Shown one piece after another: positions 7,347 to 17,376 of a stretch of DNA of 64,000 nt. The position numbers and the translations under genes are program-made. Under the pieces are notes generated by a model. It was not told where the DNA came from. It worked only from the letters and a program-made list of their open reading frames with translations, and ran no database searches. The DNA lies in NCBI RefSeq assembly GCF_900105385.1, contig NZ_LT629772.1, forward strand, positions 3,844,001 to 3,908,000, given 5' to 3'. Source of the DNA: Microlunatus soli (lineage in GTDB: Bacteria; Actinomycetota; Actinomycetes; Propionibacteriales; Propionibacteriaceae). The number at the start of each line of letters is the position of its first letter. The first letter of the stretch is position 1.

Positions 7347-9764
7347 TCATCTGGTCATGACGGCTTCGGTGCGCCGGGCAAGATCGGGGATCGAGGTGTT
7401 CTCGAAGCCGAATACCGCCGACCGGACATGATCATGGATCGGCTCTGTCCAATGCGACGGGATGCCTGCGGTCCCGTTCAGGGCGCCGAGAATGCTGCCG
7501 ACCGTTGCACCGTTGGAGTCGGTGTCCTTGCCACCCTGCACGGTGAGCCCGATGCTGCGGGAGAAGTCGCCCTCACCCCAGAGCAGGGCGGCGGCGATGA
7601 TGGCGGCGTTGTTGACCGTGTGCACCCAGTGATAGCCGCTCCAGGCGTGATCGGCGTCCTCCACGGCGTCCTCCCAACTGCCGCCGCGCTTCCAGATCCG
7701 GTGCGGCCGGGTGATCGCCTCGTGCAGTCGACTGGCCCGCGGCACGTAGTCCAGCGAGCGGGTGAAGACCTCGCCGATGTCGTCCGACGACAGTGCCAGG
7801 GACAACAGCACCGCTGCCCACTGCTCGCCGTAGATGCCGTTGGCCCGGTGCGAGAGGTAAGCGTCCTTGTAGGCCAGTCGGAGTGCCGCGGTCGGGTCGC
7901 CCGGCGTGACGTAGCCGAAGACGTCGCCGCGGATCAGCGCGCCGATCCACTCCCGGTACGGGTTGCGGTAGACCGCCGCCTCGTCGACACCGCGTTCCTC
8001 GACGAGGTTGCGGTAGGCCGCGCGTTCGGCGGTGTAGGTCTGGTGGAAGGGCAGCCGGGTCAGCCATTCGGTGGCGACGTCGGCGCTGGTGAAGTCGGTG
8101 CCGTACTCCTCCAGGATGTGCAGGCCGAGGACGGTGTAGTCCACGTCGTCGTCGCGCGCCGAACCGTCGACGTTGCCGCGGGTCGTGGCCCGCCAGTTGT
8201 CCTCGCGCAGTTCGAACCGGTCGCGCAACCCCTCCGGTGCCGGGATGTAGTCGCTCAGCGGGTAGGCGTCGGCGGCCTGCAGGTATTCCTTGATCCGCGA
8301 TCGGGTCCAGTACACCCCGTACTCGACCGGTTTGCCCAGCATGTTTCCGCAGACCCGTCCGCGCCAGGCGGCGATCAGCCGGTCGGAAAGATCGTCGGCG
8401 ACCTGGTAGCTCGCCGTCAGGTCCGCGTCGAGCTGTTCCTCGATCTGACGCAGATCGCTCGGTTCGTTGTAGCCGAAATTGGACTGCGGCAGCTTACGCA
8501 CCTCGTCGGCGAAGGAGTCCCAGGTCGCCGAAGCGAGATGGGCCGCATCGCTGGTGGTGCGGAGCTCGGCGACGTCGTACCCGGTCTGTTCGAGCTGGTC
8601 GAGCTCGTTCAGGATCGAGTCACGGGTGGTCGCATCTTCACTCACGGTTTCTCCCTTTTCTCGGGTCCTCGTCTGGATCGGTGCGGATGTCGCCCGGGAT
8701 CTGCGGTCGGATGGCGGGCGGTCGGGTGTCGGGCGGTTGGGGGCTCGTAGCGGGTAGCAGCCGCAGGACTCGCGGCGGACGAATTCATAGGAGTCGATCG
8801 TCACGGTGCGGGCCGAGGCCGGGTCGAGGACGCGTTCGATGGCGTTGGCCGCGATCTGTTCGAACGGCTGCCGGATCGAGCTCAAGGCGGGGTAGGTGAA
8901 CGCCGAAGCATCGGTGCCGTCCACCGAGGCGATCGACACCTCGGCGGGCACGGCGACCCCACGTTCCTGCAGTGCCCGCAGCGCGCCGATGGCCTGCTGC
9001 TCGCTGCCGGTGAACAGGGCGTCGAAGTCGACGTCGCCGTCGAGCAGACTGCTGGCTGCTCGGTATCCGCCGTCCTTGCTGAACGCCGCCCAGGAGATGG
9101 CTGCCTCGCGGACGGCCAGCTCGGCAGCTTGCAGGGCCAGGGTCCAACCGGCGACCCGATCCGCCGCGGTCGGCAGTTCGCGTCGTCCGGTGATGATCGC
9201 GTGCCGGGTGCGGCCGTGCTCGACGAGGTGTTGGGTGGCGAGCATCGCCATCAGCCGGGTGTCCGTCGTGACCTCGCCGATCCGGGGGTCGGTGGCCCGG
9301 CGGTCCAGTACGACGATGGGCACGCCGCCCGCAGCCTCCAGGACGGGCTCGACCGATGCGCCGACCGGGGCAATGATCACACCGTCCACGCGGCGTTCGA
9401 CGAGCTTGGTCACCAGGTGCGCCTCGCGATCGGCGGACTCGCCGCTGTTGGCCAGCAACAGGGTGTGGTCGTTGGCCAGGGCGGTCGTCTCCAGCTGCTT
9501 GGCCAGGGCGGCGTAGAACGGGTTCTCGATGTCGGGTACGACCAGACCCAGCGTCCGGGTCTTGCCGGTGGCCAGCGCGCCGGCGATCGGATCCCGGCGA
9601 TAGCCGGTCTGCTCGATCGCCTGGAGGACCCGCTGCCGGGTCTCGGGGGCGACCGGGCGCGGGCCGTTGTTGATCACGTAGCTGACCACGGCGGTGGACG
9701 TGCCGGCAGCGCGCGCGACATCGGCGCGGGTGGCGCGGCGCCGAAGGTCCTGCGGTTCGTGCAT
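7347..9764 (-). CDS. LacI-family repressor joined in frame to an ADP-ribosylglycohydrolase
   Basis: One 805-codon frame holds two normally separate proteins. Residues 10-56 are a LacI helix-turn-helix (TRADVARAAGTSTAVVSYVI), and residues about 60-335 are the periplasmic-binding-like sensor ending RRESCGCY. Then comes a Pro/Arg/Ser-rich linker of about 35 residues. From residue 374 an ADP-ribosylglycohydrolase follows, with GNMLGKPVE (474-482), DDDVDYT (538-544) and GGKDTDSNG (744-752), the family's metal and substrate motifs. No stop separates them, but a GTG at 8645 with a good ribosome site could start a separate 432-residue enzyme. Both domains look intact. It leads the sugar importer operon and has paired operators upstream. 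Confidence 0.82.
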   Translation of the reverse strand: MHEPQDLRRRATRADVARAAGTSTAVVSYVINNGPRPVAPETRQRVLQAIEQTGYRRDPIAGALATGKTRTLGLVVPDIENPFYAALAKQLETTALANDHTLLLANSGESADREAHLVTKLVERRVDGVIIAPVGASVEPVLEAAGGVPIVVLDRRATDPRIGEVTTDTRLMAMLATQHLVEHGRTRHAIITGRRELPTAADRVAGWTLALQAAELAVREAAISWAAFSKDGGYRAASSLLDGDVDFDALFTGSEQQAIGALRALQERGVAVPAEVSIASVDGTDASAFTYPALSSIRQPFEQIAANAIERVLDPASARTVTIDSYEFVRRESCGCYPLRAPNRPTPDRPPSDRRSRATSAPIQTRTREKGETVSEDATTRDSILNELDQLEQTGYDVAELRTTSDAAHLASATWDSFADEVRKLPQSNFGYNEPSDLRQIEEQLDADLTASYQVADDLSDRLIAAWRGRVCGNMLGKPVEYGVYWTRSRIKEYLQAADAYPLSDYIPAPEGLRDRFELREDNWRATTRGNVDGSARDDDVDYTVLGLHILEEYGTDFTSADVATEWLTRLPFHQTYTAERAAYRNLVEERGVDEAAVYRNPYREWIGALIRGDVFGYVTPGDPTAALRLAYKDAYLSHRANGIYGEQWAAVLLSLALSSDDIGEVFTRSLDYVPRASRLHEAITRPHRIWKRGGSWEDAVEDADHAWSGYHWVHTVNNAAIIAAALLWGEGDFSRSIGLTVQGGKDTDSNGATVGSILGALNGTAGIPSHWTEPIHDHVRSAVFGFENTSIPDLARRTEAVMTR
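8643..8655 (-). promoter_or_regulatory. internal ribosome-binding site and GTG start inside the LacI/ADP-ribosylglycohydrolase ORF
   Basis: On the minus strand GGGAGA lies four bases before GTG 8645, in frame with the long ORF and exactly where the hydrolase homology begins (VSEDATTRDSIL). If used, the hydrolase would be made as its own 432-residue protein in addition to, or instead of, the fusion. Confidence 0.55.
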
Positions 9765-9824
9765 CGCCGATCCTGTCTCGTCCCGTGCTGCCTGGGCGGT
9801 CCGGGTGAGCTTTCCACCCGGCGC

Positions 9825-9840
9825 ATCTACGCGCGTAGAC
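9825..9840. promoter_or_regulatory. LacI-family operator, promoter-proximal copy
   Basis: ATCTACGCGCGTAGAC contains the perfect 14-bp palindrome TCTACGCGCGTAGA. It is 61 bp upstream of the LacI fusion gene and shares its half-site with the copy at 9880. The CG-centred even palindrome is typical of LacI-family operators, so autoregulation by the adjacent repressor is likely. Confidence 0.75.
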
Positions 9841-9879
9841 CGATGGCTGGCAAGGAGCCTCGAAAATCAGGATTGAGGG

Positions 9880-9895
9880 ATCTACCCGCGTAGAT
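9880..9895. promoter_or_regulatory. LacI-family operator, distal copy
   Basis: ATCTACCCGCGTAGAT repeats the 9825 site with one central mismatch. The two centres are 55 bp apart, about five helical turns, so repressors could sit on the same face and loop the DNA. It lies between the LacI fusion gene and the 3' end of the exonuclease III gene. Confidence 0.72.
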
Positions 9896-9941
9896 GGTGG
9901 ATGACTCTAGGCCCGACGACGGGGCAACGCAACCCCCGATT

Positions 9942-10781
9942 TCAGAGGTTGTAATCGACGACGACCTGCGAGTGGTCGCTCATCCGCGCCTGATAGCTCG
10001 GCTCCCGATCGGTGCCGCCGGTGGTCGCTGTCGAGGCCAGTTCCGGTGTGGCGAGTTGGTAGTCGATCCGCCAACCGGTGTTCTGGTCGAAGGCCTGCCC
10101 GCGCCAGGTCCACCACGAGTACGGGCCGGGCTCCTCACCGTGCAACCGGCGGACCACGTCGTGCAGGGTCCGAGGTCCGAGGATGGAGGCGAACCAGTCC
10201 CGCTCGTCGGGCAGGAAGCCCGAGTTCTTCCGGTTGGACCGCCAGTTGCGCAGATCGAGAGCGGTGTGGGCGATGTTGAAGTCGCCCATGATCACGAACT
10301 CCCGACCCTCCGACTGCGCCCGTTTGCGGGCCCGGGTCAGGTAGCCGCGCAGTGAGGCCATGAAGGACAGCTTGCGGCGATGCTTGGCCTCGGCGGCCGG
10401 GCCGTCGGTCGGGCGATCACCTTTGGGCAGGTAGAGCGAGCCGATGGTCAGCCCCGGATGCCCGTCGGCCGGTTCGCAATCGACCTCCAGATAACGACCC
10501 TCGGCGTCGAAGCGTCGATTGCCGAAGCCGTGCCGGACCGCGATCGGCGGGCGGCGGGTGAGCACCGCGACGCCGTTGCGGCCGGCCAGTTCGCCGGGAT
10601 GATAGCTGAGGTGGTAACCGGCCAGCACCGGAAGTTGATCAACCGGGCAGCGCATCTCCTGCAGGCCGACGATATCGGGATCACGATCGCTCAACCAGTC
10701 GTCGAACCCCCGTCGCACGGCTGCCCTGATTCCGTTCACGTTGAGAGAGGCGATGCGCAGCACTCGCGCATTCTGCCTCAT
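9942..10781 (-). CDS. xth: exodeoxyribonuclease III
   Basis: AP endonuclease and 3'-5' exonuclease of the ExoIII/EEP fold, acting in base-excision repair (279 residues). Signature stretches are RIASLNVNGIRAA at the N terminus, DIVGLQEMRC, GDFNIAHTALDLRNW, WRIDYQLATPEL and the terminal SDHSQVVVDY. The frame opens at ATG 10781. A GTG at 10763 (VLRIASLNVNG), with GAGG upstream, gives the more usual N terminus. It follows the FtsX-type permease gene by 15 bp on the same strand. Confidence 0.95.
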   Translation of the reverse strand: MRQNARVLRIASLNVNGIRAAVRRGFDDWLSDRDPDIVGLQEMRCPVDQLPVLAGYHLSYHPGELAGRNGVAVLTRRPPIAVRHGFGNRRFDAEGRYLEVDCEPADGHPGLTIGSLYLPKGDRPTDGPAAEAKHRRKLSFMASLRGYLTRARKRAQSEGREFVIMGDFNIAHTALDLRNWRSNRKNSGFLPDERDWFASILGPRTLHDVVRRLHGEEPGPYSWWTWRGQAFDQNTGWRIDYQLATPELASTATTGGTDREPSYQARMSDHSQVVVDYNL

Positions 10782-10796
10782 CCGATCCGAACGGGA

Positions 10797-12116
10797 TCAG
10801 GCGCGTTCGCCGAGCGCCACCCGGCCTACCAGCGGTTGGCTCAGCCGGACCGCGCCCATCACCATCGCCACCGACACGACGACGCCGCCGATGAACATCA
10901 ACGGGCCCAACTGGGACATCCCGATCAACGCCACACCGAACGGCGCGACCATGATCACCGCGACCACCGCGGCGATCAGCACCGAGGAGATCAACGGCAG
11001 CCAGGTCTCCCGCAGCCGTGCGTTCTCCAAGACCGAGACGTCGGTGCCGGCCAGATGCAGCATCCGATACTGATCCCGCTGGTCGTAGATCCGGGCAGCC
11101 TGATTGACACCGCTGGAGACCGCGGCCAGCAACGCGGCGATCACCAGTGTCACGATGGCCCCGGTCATCAGATCGATCGGCAGATACCGCAGATCGGCCG
11201 AGACGTTGTCGCTGTTGGCGTCCTGCGCGGCGGCGATGGCCGGCGCGATACTCAGCACACCGGCCACGAAGGTCGCCAGGGTGACGCCGGCGACGGTGCG
11301 CCAGGCGCTGCGCGGATCGTCGATCAAGCGCCGCGCGGCCAGCAACTTGGGGACGGTGTTCGCCCGCCGGACGTTGATCTTGCCGATCAGGGCGAGGACC
11401 AGCGGCCCGATCAGGTTCAGCACACCGAAGCAGGCGGCGAAGACGACCATGATCACGGTCAGCTGGGCACCGGTCTTGAAGATCTGGGTGACCGGGGCCC
11501 ATGCGGCGAGCACGGCGACAGCGACGACGATCCGGATCGTCCGGACCCGAGCCGGCGACGTCCGACGCGCAACCCCGAGCGGGCTGACCACGATCCGGGC
11601 CAGGCTGATCACCGCCGACACCGCCGCCAGCAACACCACCGCGGCGACCGCGGCCGTCAGGACTCCCGGGCCGACCCACAGCTCGGACCAGGTGAACGCC
11701 CGTCCCTGGAAGTTGATCATGGCAACGCCGGGCAGGGCTGCCAGATAGAGGACGACGCCGCCGACCGCGCCGACCAATGCCTGGGAGGCGGCGTCGGCGA
11801 TGGCGATCACGCCGACCTGGCCGCCTGTCGCGCCGGCCAGCCGCAGCGCGGCCAGTCGTTCGTCCCGTCGCGAGATGGACAGCCGGGCTGCCGCGCCGCC
11901 GAGGGTGAACACCGGGATGATCAGAATCACCGTCGCGGCCTGGGCCAGCATCACGTAGAGCTCGTTGCCGCCGCGGTCGGTGAACGCGCCCAGCCCGCCG
12001 AGCACGGTGAGCAGGGCGCCGGTCGCGGTGGCGAACGCGATCAGCGCCAACATGATCGTCAACCGGGCGGAATCCTGGCGCCGGAGCAGCCGCCACCACA
12101 GCCGGATCGCGGTCAT
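10797..12116 (-). CDS. FtsX/MacB-type ABC transporter permease
   Basis: Membrane subunit of an export or lipoprotein-type ABC system (439 residues). It has about eight hydrophobic segments in two FtsX-like blocks, one near residues 20-215 and one near 300-430, with the conserved LSISRRDERLAALRLAGATGGQ cytoplasmic stretch after the first. Its ATG overlaps the ATPase stop by four bases (ATGA). Systems of this kind in Gram-positives often handle antimicrobial peptides or cell-envelope stress; no sensor kinase lies next to it here, so the role is open. Confidence 0.9.
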   Translation of the reverse strand: MTAIRLWWRLLRRQDSARLTIMLALIAFATATGALLTVLGGLGAFTDRGGNELYVMLAQAATVILIIPVFTLGGAAARLSISRRDERLAALRLAGATGGQVGVIAIADAASQALVGAVGGVVLYLAALPGVAMINFQGRAFTWSELWVGPGVLTAAVAAVVLLAAVSAVISLARIVVSPLGVARRTSPARVRTIRIVVAVAVLAAWAPVTQIFKTGAQLTVIMVVFAACFGVLNLIGPLVLALIGKINVRRANTVPKLLAARRLIDDPRSAWRTVAGVTLATFVAGVLSIAPAIAAAQDANSDNVSADLRYLPIDLMTGAIVTLVIAALLAAVSSGVNQAARIYDQRDQYRMLHLAGTDVSVLENARLRETWLPLISSVLIAAVVAVIMVAPFGVALIGMSQLGPLMFIGGVVVSVAMVMGAVRLSQPLVGRVALGERA

Positions 12117-12892
12117 CGCTGTACCCCAGCGACAGAGGGTCCTGAGCTTGTCGAAGGACCGTGAACGTGTCCGCCGCCGGGGGCGAAGTGCTCGGCGACG
12201 ATGTGACCGTCCCGCATCGTGATGGTGCGATCGCAGTGCCGCGCGACCCCGGGATCATGGGTCACGACCACCAGCGCCGCGCCGGCCTGCCCGGTCGCGC
12301 CGACCAGCACGTCCATCACGTCCTGCCCGGTCTGTTGATCAAGGGCGCCGGTCGGTTCGTCGGCGAACACGACGGCCGGCTCGGCAACAAGGGCGCGGGC
12401 GATCGCCACCCGCTGGGCCTGTCCGCCGGAGAGTTCGCCAGGACGGCGCTGTTCCAGACCTGCCAGCCCGATCATCCGCAGGTACTCGTCGGACCGGGCG
12501 ATCGCCAGCCGGTGGTTCATCCCGTCCAGCATCAGCGGCAGCGCCACGTTCTCGTTCGCCGGGAGTTCGGCCAGTAGTTGGCCCGATTGGAAGACGAAGC
12601 CGAAGTCGCGTCGACGCAGCGCGGTCCGGTCCCGGTCCGACAGGGTGGTCAGCTGTTGTCCGCGCAACGACACCGAGCCTCCGGTCGGACGCAGGATCCC
12701 GGCCAGGCAGTGCAGCAAGGTGGTCTTGCCGGAGCCGGAGGGTCCCATGATCGCCAGCGAGCCGGGCTCGATGTCCAGGTTCACCCCAGCCAGAGCGTGG
12801 GCGGCGATGCCGCCGCTGCCGTAGGTCATCGTGAGATTCCGGGCCGAAATGATCATGGCTACCATCGTGTCCGGGACCGGCTGATCGGGCAT
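12113..12892 (-). CDS. ABC transporter ATP-binding protein, LolD/MacB type
   Basis: ATPase subunit paired with the FtsX-type permease. Walker A is GPSGSGKTTLL, the signature LSGGQAQRVAIARAL, and Walker B VVFADEPTGALD. The natural domain is about 230 residues. The last residues (VHGPSTSSGPSVAGVQR) come from translation through the dispersed repeat at 12138-12160. The start is ambiguous: ATG 12892 opens the frame, but ATG 12865 or 12856 (MIISARNLTMTYG) would match family length better. Confidence 0.92.
   Translation of the reverse strand: MPDQPVPDTMVAMIISARNLTMTYGSGGIAAHALAGVNLDIEPGSLAIMGPSGSGKTTLLHCLAGILRPTGGSVSLRGQQLTTLSDRDRTALRRRDFGFVFQSGQLLAELPANENVALPLMLDGMNHRLAIARSDEYLRMIGLAGLEQRRPGELSGGQAQRVAIARALVAEPAVVFADEPTGALDQQTGQDVMDVLVGATGQAGAALVVVTHDPGVARHCDRTITMRDGHIVAEHFAPGGGHVHGPSTSSGPSVAGVQR
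12138..12160. repeat. dispersed 23-bp palindromic repeat, copy 1
   Basis: On the minus strand it reads GGTCC, then TTCGACAAGCTCA, then GGACC: a short hairpin element I know as dispersed in many bacterial genomes, recognisable in translation as LRQAQ, LSLSKD or STSSG strings. It lies inside the 3' end of the ATPase gene and adds a non-native tail. A second copy is at 46165-46187. Confidence 0.8.
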
Positions 12893-12990
12893 CGGGCCGT
12901 GGTGCGGAAGAACACCCGGTGGGGTCTGTCTACGGGCCGACGTCGGCGGTCGGCGGTCGTACCTGTGGCGTCTCTGCTTCGGTGGTTCCC

Positions 12991-12996
12991 TAGACT
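12991..12996 (+). promoter_or_regulatory. -10 element for a probable leaderless nadE transcript
   Basis: TAGACT ends six bases before GTG 13003, and no Shine-Dalgarno sequence precedes that codon. This spacing puts the transcription start at or next to the start codon. Confidence 0.5.
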
Positions 12997-13002
12997 CCGT
13001 AC

Positions 13003-15048
<2,046 letters not shown>

Positions 15049-15050
15049 TA

Positions 15051-16145
15051 TCAATCGCGCGGCTCGGCCGTCGAGCCACGGATGATCAACGAGGTGCCGA
15101 GACTGGCCGCCTCGTCCGGATCGGTGTAAGGATCGGCCGGGCCGTCGGCGAGATGCGCCAGGCCGGCCCGGACGGCTTCCCGCCCGATCGCCTCGGTCGG
15201 CACTCGGACGGTGGTCAATGCCGGATCGAGCACGCGGGCGATCGGGATGTCGTCGTAGCCGACCACCGACAGGTCGCCCGGGATCGTCAACCCCTGCTCC
15301 TTGATCGCCTGGTACGCCCCGGCGGCGACCAGATCGTTGCCACAGAACACTGCTGTGAACGCGGGCTCGGCGTCGAGCAGTTGCTGCATCCGCTGGTATC
15401 CCCAGCGCTGGGTGAACGGTCCGGTGATGATCATGGTCGGATCGACCGATCGGCCGTGGGTCCGGTGCGCGCGTTCGAAGCCGGCGATCCGGTTCATGGT
15501 AGTGGACAGTGTCGGCGGCCCTCCGAGATAGAGGATTCTTCGATGTCCGAGTGCGAGCAGGTGGTCGGTGACGGCGAACGCGCCCTGCTCGTTGTCGAAC
15601 TGGACGCCGATGGTGGTGCTCACGTCGGTCAGCGGCGGACGGGCACACAGCACCAGCCGGCATCCCGTGCTGGCCAGTCGAGTGGCCCGGACCCGGTTGA
15701 TCTCCTGATACCGATCGTCGGAGGTGGCGCCGCCGACCACGACCACCACGTCGGCGCGATGTTCGAGCAGCAGATCGAGGAAGCTGTCCTCGAGGTCGGA
15801 ACTGCCGCGGGTGTTGCAGACCAGACTCAACCGCCCGTACGCCGCAGCCTCCAACTGGGCGCCGCGGGCGATGCTGGCGAAGTAGGGGTCGCCGAGTTCC
15901 TCGATCAGGATCCCGATCAGCCGCCGGCCCGATCCGGCCAGTGCGCGGGCATGGGCGTTGGTGACGTAACCGAGCCGCTGCATCGCGGCCTCGACCTTGG
16001 ACCGGGTTGCCGCACTCACCGGGTAGTTGCCGTTGACCACCCGGGAGACGGTCGCGGTCGAGACCCCGGCGGCCTCAGCGACGTCGTAGATCGTCATCGC
16101 CTCGTCGGCGCGACGCGGACTCCGCCGGGACGGCGTTGCGGCCAT
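15051..16145 (-). CDS. LacI-family transcriptional repressor
   Basis: A 364-residue repressor. The helix-turn-helix TIYDVAEAAGVSTATVSRVVN is near residues 18-38, followed by the hinge region and a periplasmic-binding-like sensor (RRLIGILIEELGDPYF through VVGYDDIPIARVLDP). It is divergent from an LplBC-type importer, and two related operators lie in the shared intergenic region. Local control of that importer and of itself is the natural reading. The inducer is unknown, probably the imported oligosaccharide. Confidence 0.94.
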   Translation of the reverse strand: MAATPSRRSPRRADEAMTIYDVAEAAGVSTATVSRVVNGNYPVSAATRSKVEAAMQRLGYVTNAHARALAGSGRRLIGILIEELGDPYFASIARGAQLEAAAYGRLSLVCNTRGSSDLEDSFLDLLLEHRADVVVVVGGATSDDRYQEINRVRATRLASTGCRLVLCARPPLTDVSTTIGVQFDNEQGAFAVTDHLLALGHRRILYLGGPPTLSTTMNRIAGFERAHRTHGRSVDPTMIITGPFTQRWGYQRMQQLLDAEPAFTAVFCGNDLVAAGAYQAIKEQGLTIPGDLSVVGYDDIPIARVLDPALTTVRVPTEAIGREAVRAGLAHLADGPADPYTDPDEAASLGTSLIIRGSTAEPRD

Positions 16146-16250
16146 CGCCGGTCACCTCCCTTCGGCACGACGCGTTGCTGAACCCTATTGCCTGCCCGAT
16201 TCCGGCACCGCTGGTAGGTGGATCGGCCGCGGACCGGTGGGGCCGAGCCT

Positions 16251-16270
16251 GATAGTAAGCGGTTACGTTT
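16251..16270. promoter_or_regulatory. LacI-family operator, copy 1
   Basis: GATAGTAAGCGGTTACGTTT has core GTAAGCGGTTAC and shares the left half GATAGTAAGC with the reverse complement of the site at 16359. It lies between the divergent repressor and importer genes. Confidence 0.7.
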
Positions 16271-16358
16271 CAAGCGACAACGCGGGCCTCGGCCGTAGTG
16301 GCGGCAACCAGCAACCCCTTGACACCACGATGTCCGCGGCGGCATCATCCTGCCTGGC

Positions 16359-16378
16359 GATAGAAAGCGCTTACTATC
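16359..16378. promoter_or_regulatory. LacI-family operator, copy 2
   Basis: GATAGAAAGCGCTTACTATC is a 20-bp palindrome broken by one symmetric A/A pair, centred on CG. It starts 43 bp before the first permease ATG. Its centre is 108 bp from that of copy 1, compatible with looping. Confidence 0.78.
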
Positions 16379-16401
16379 AGGTGCGGAACGGGAGTCAAGT
16401 G

Positions 16402-17376
16402 ATGACGGACAGCTTGCTGGAGCGGTCGCGGCGGCTCTCGCACCCAGCGGTCTCCGCGCGACTCACCGGCCGCCGGTCCTGGCTGGAACGGCTGCGTCGC
16501 GATCGGGTGATGTTGCTGCTGGCGCTGCCCGGCTTCTGCTTCTTCGTGCTGTTCCACTACGTGCCGCTGCTGGGCAACCTGATCGCGTTCAAGGACTACC
16601 AGTCCTATCTCGGCTTCCTCGCCTCGCCGTGGAACGGGCTGCAGAATTTTGCGGTGCTGGCCGAGCCGGACTTCCTGCACGCGTTGCTGAACACGCTGAA
16701 GTTCGCACTCCTGCAGTTGGTCCTGTTCTTCCCGGCGCCGATCGCGCTGGCCTTGCTGCTGAACAGCATCGTTAGCTCCAAGATCAGGCGTTTCGTGCAG
16801 AGCGTGGTCTATCTGCCGCACTTCATCGGCTGGGTGATCCTGGTGTCGATCTGTCGGCAGCTGATCGGTGGCACCGGGCTGCTGCCGCACCTGCTCGGCT
16901 CGCTCGGGTTGCCGCGCGTTGACCTGATGACTGACGGCAGCTTCTTCCCGTTCCTGATCACCTTCCAGACCATCTGGAAGGACACCGGCTGGGGGACGAT
17001 CATCTACCTCGCCGCGCTGCTCAGCATCGATACCGAACAGTACGAGGCCGCAGCGATCGACGGCGCCGGCGGCCGACAGCGGTTGTGGCACGTCACGCTG
17101 CCGGCGATCATGCCGGTCACCATCCTGTTGTTGATCTTGCAACTGGGAAGCATCCTGTCGGTCGGCTTCGAGCAAATCCTGCTGCAGCGGGACGCCGTCG
17201 GCGCCGACGCGGCCGAGGTGCTGGACACCTACGTCTACTTCCACGGCGTGGTGGACGGCGATTTCGGGACCAGTACGGCCGTCGGTCTGGTCAAGGGGAT
17301 CGTCGGGCTGATCCTGATCCTCGGCGCCAACAAGCTCGCCCACATCTTCGGCCAGGACGGGATCTACGCGCGATGA
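16402..17376 (+). CDS. ABC transporter permease, LplB type
   Basis: First permease of a CUT1 importer (324 residues). It resembles LplB/YtcP-group proteins that import complex plant polysaccharide fragments: LLALPGFCFFVLFHYVPLLG at the first membrane helix and the EAA loop EAAAIDGAGGRQRLWHVTLP. The frame is open 55 codons further upstream, but ATG 16402 is chosen because GGGAG precedes it and the longer form would run across both operators. It is coupled to the next gene by an ATGA overlap. Confidence 0.93.
   Translation: MTDSLLERSRRLSHPAVSARLTGRRSWLERLRRDRVMLLLALPGFCFFVLFHYVPLLGNLIAFKDYQSYLGFLASPWNGLQNFAVLAEPDFLHALLNTLKFALLQLVLFFPAPIALALLLNSIVSSKIRRFVQSVVYLPHFIGWVILVSICRQLIGGTGLLPHLLGSLGLPRVDLMTDGSFFPFLITFQTIWKDTGWGTIIYLAALLSIDTEQYEAAAIDGAGGRQRLWHVTLPAIMPVTILLLILQLGSILSVGFEQILLQRDAVGADAAEVLDTYVYFHGVVDGDFGTSTAVGLVKGIVGLILILGANKLAHIFGQDGIYAR

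Noticed and set aside
10380-12164. 594-codon plus-strand frame opposite the FtsX-type permease and exonuclease III genes
   Set aside because: The translation is rich in His, Asp, Gln and Arg as expected from the reverse of hydrophobic coding DNA; both minus-strand genes are convincing.
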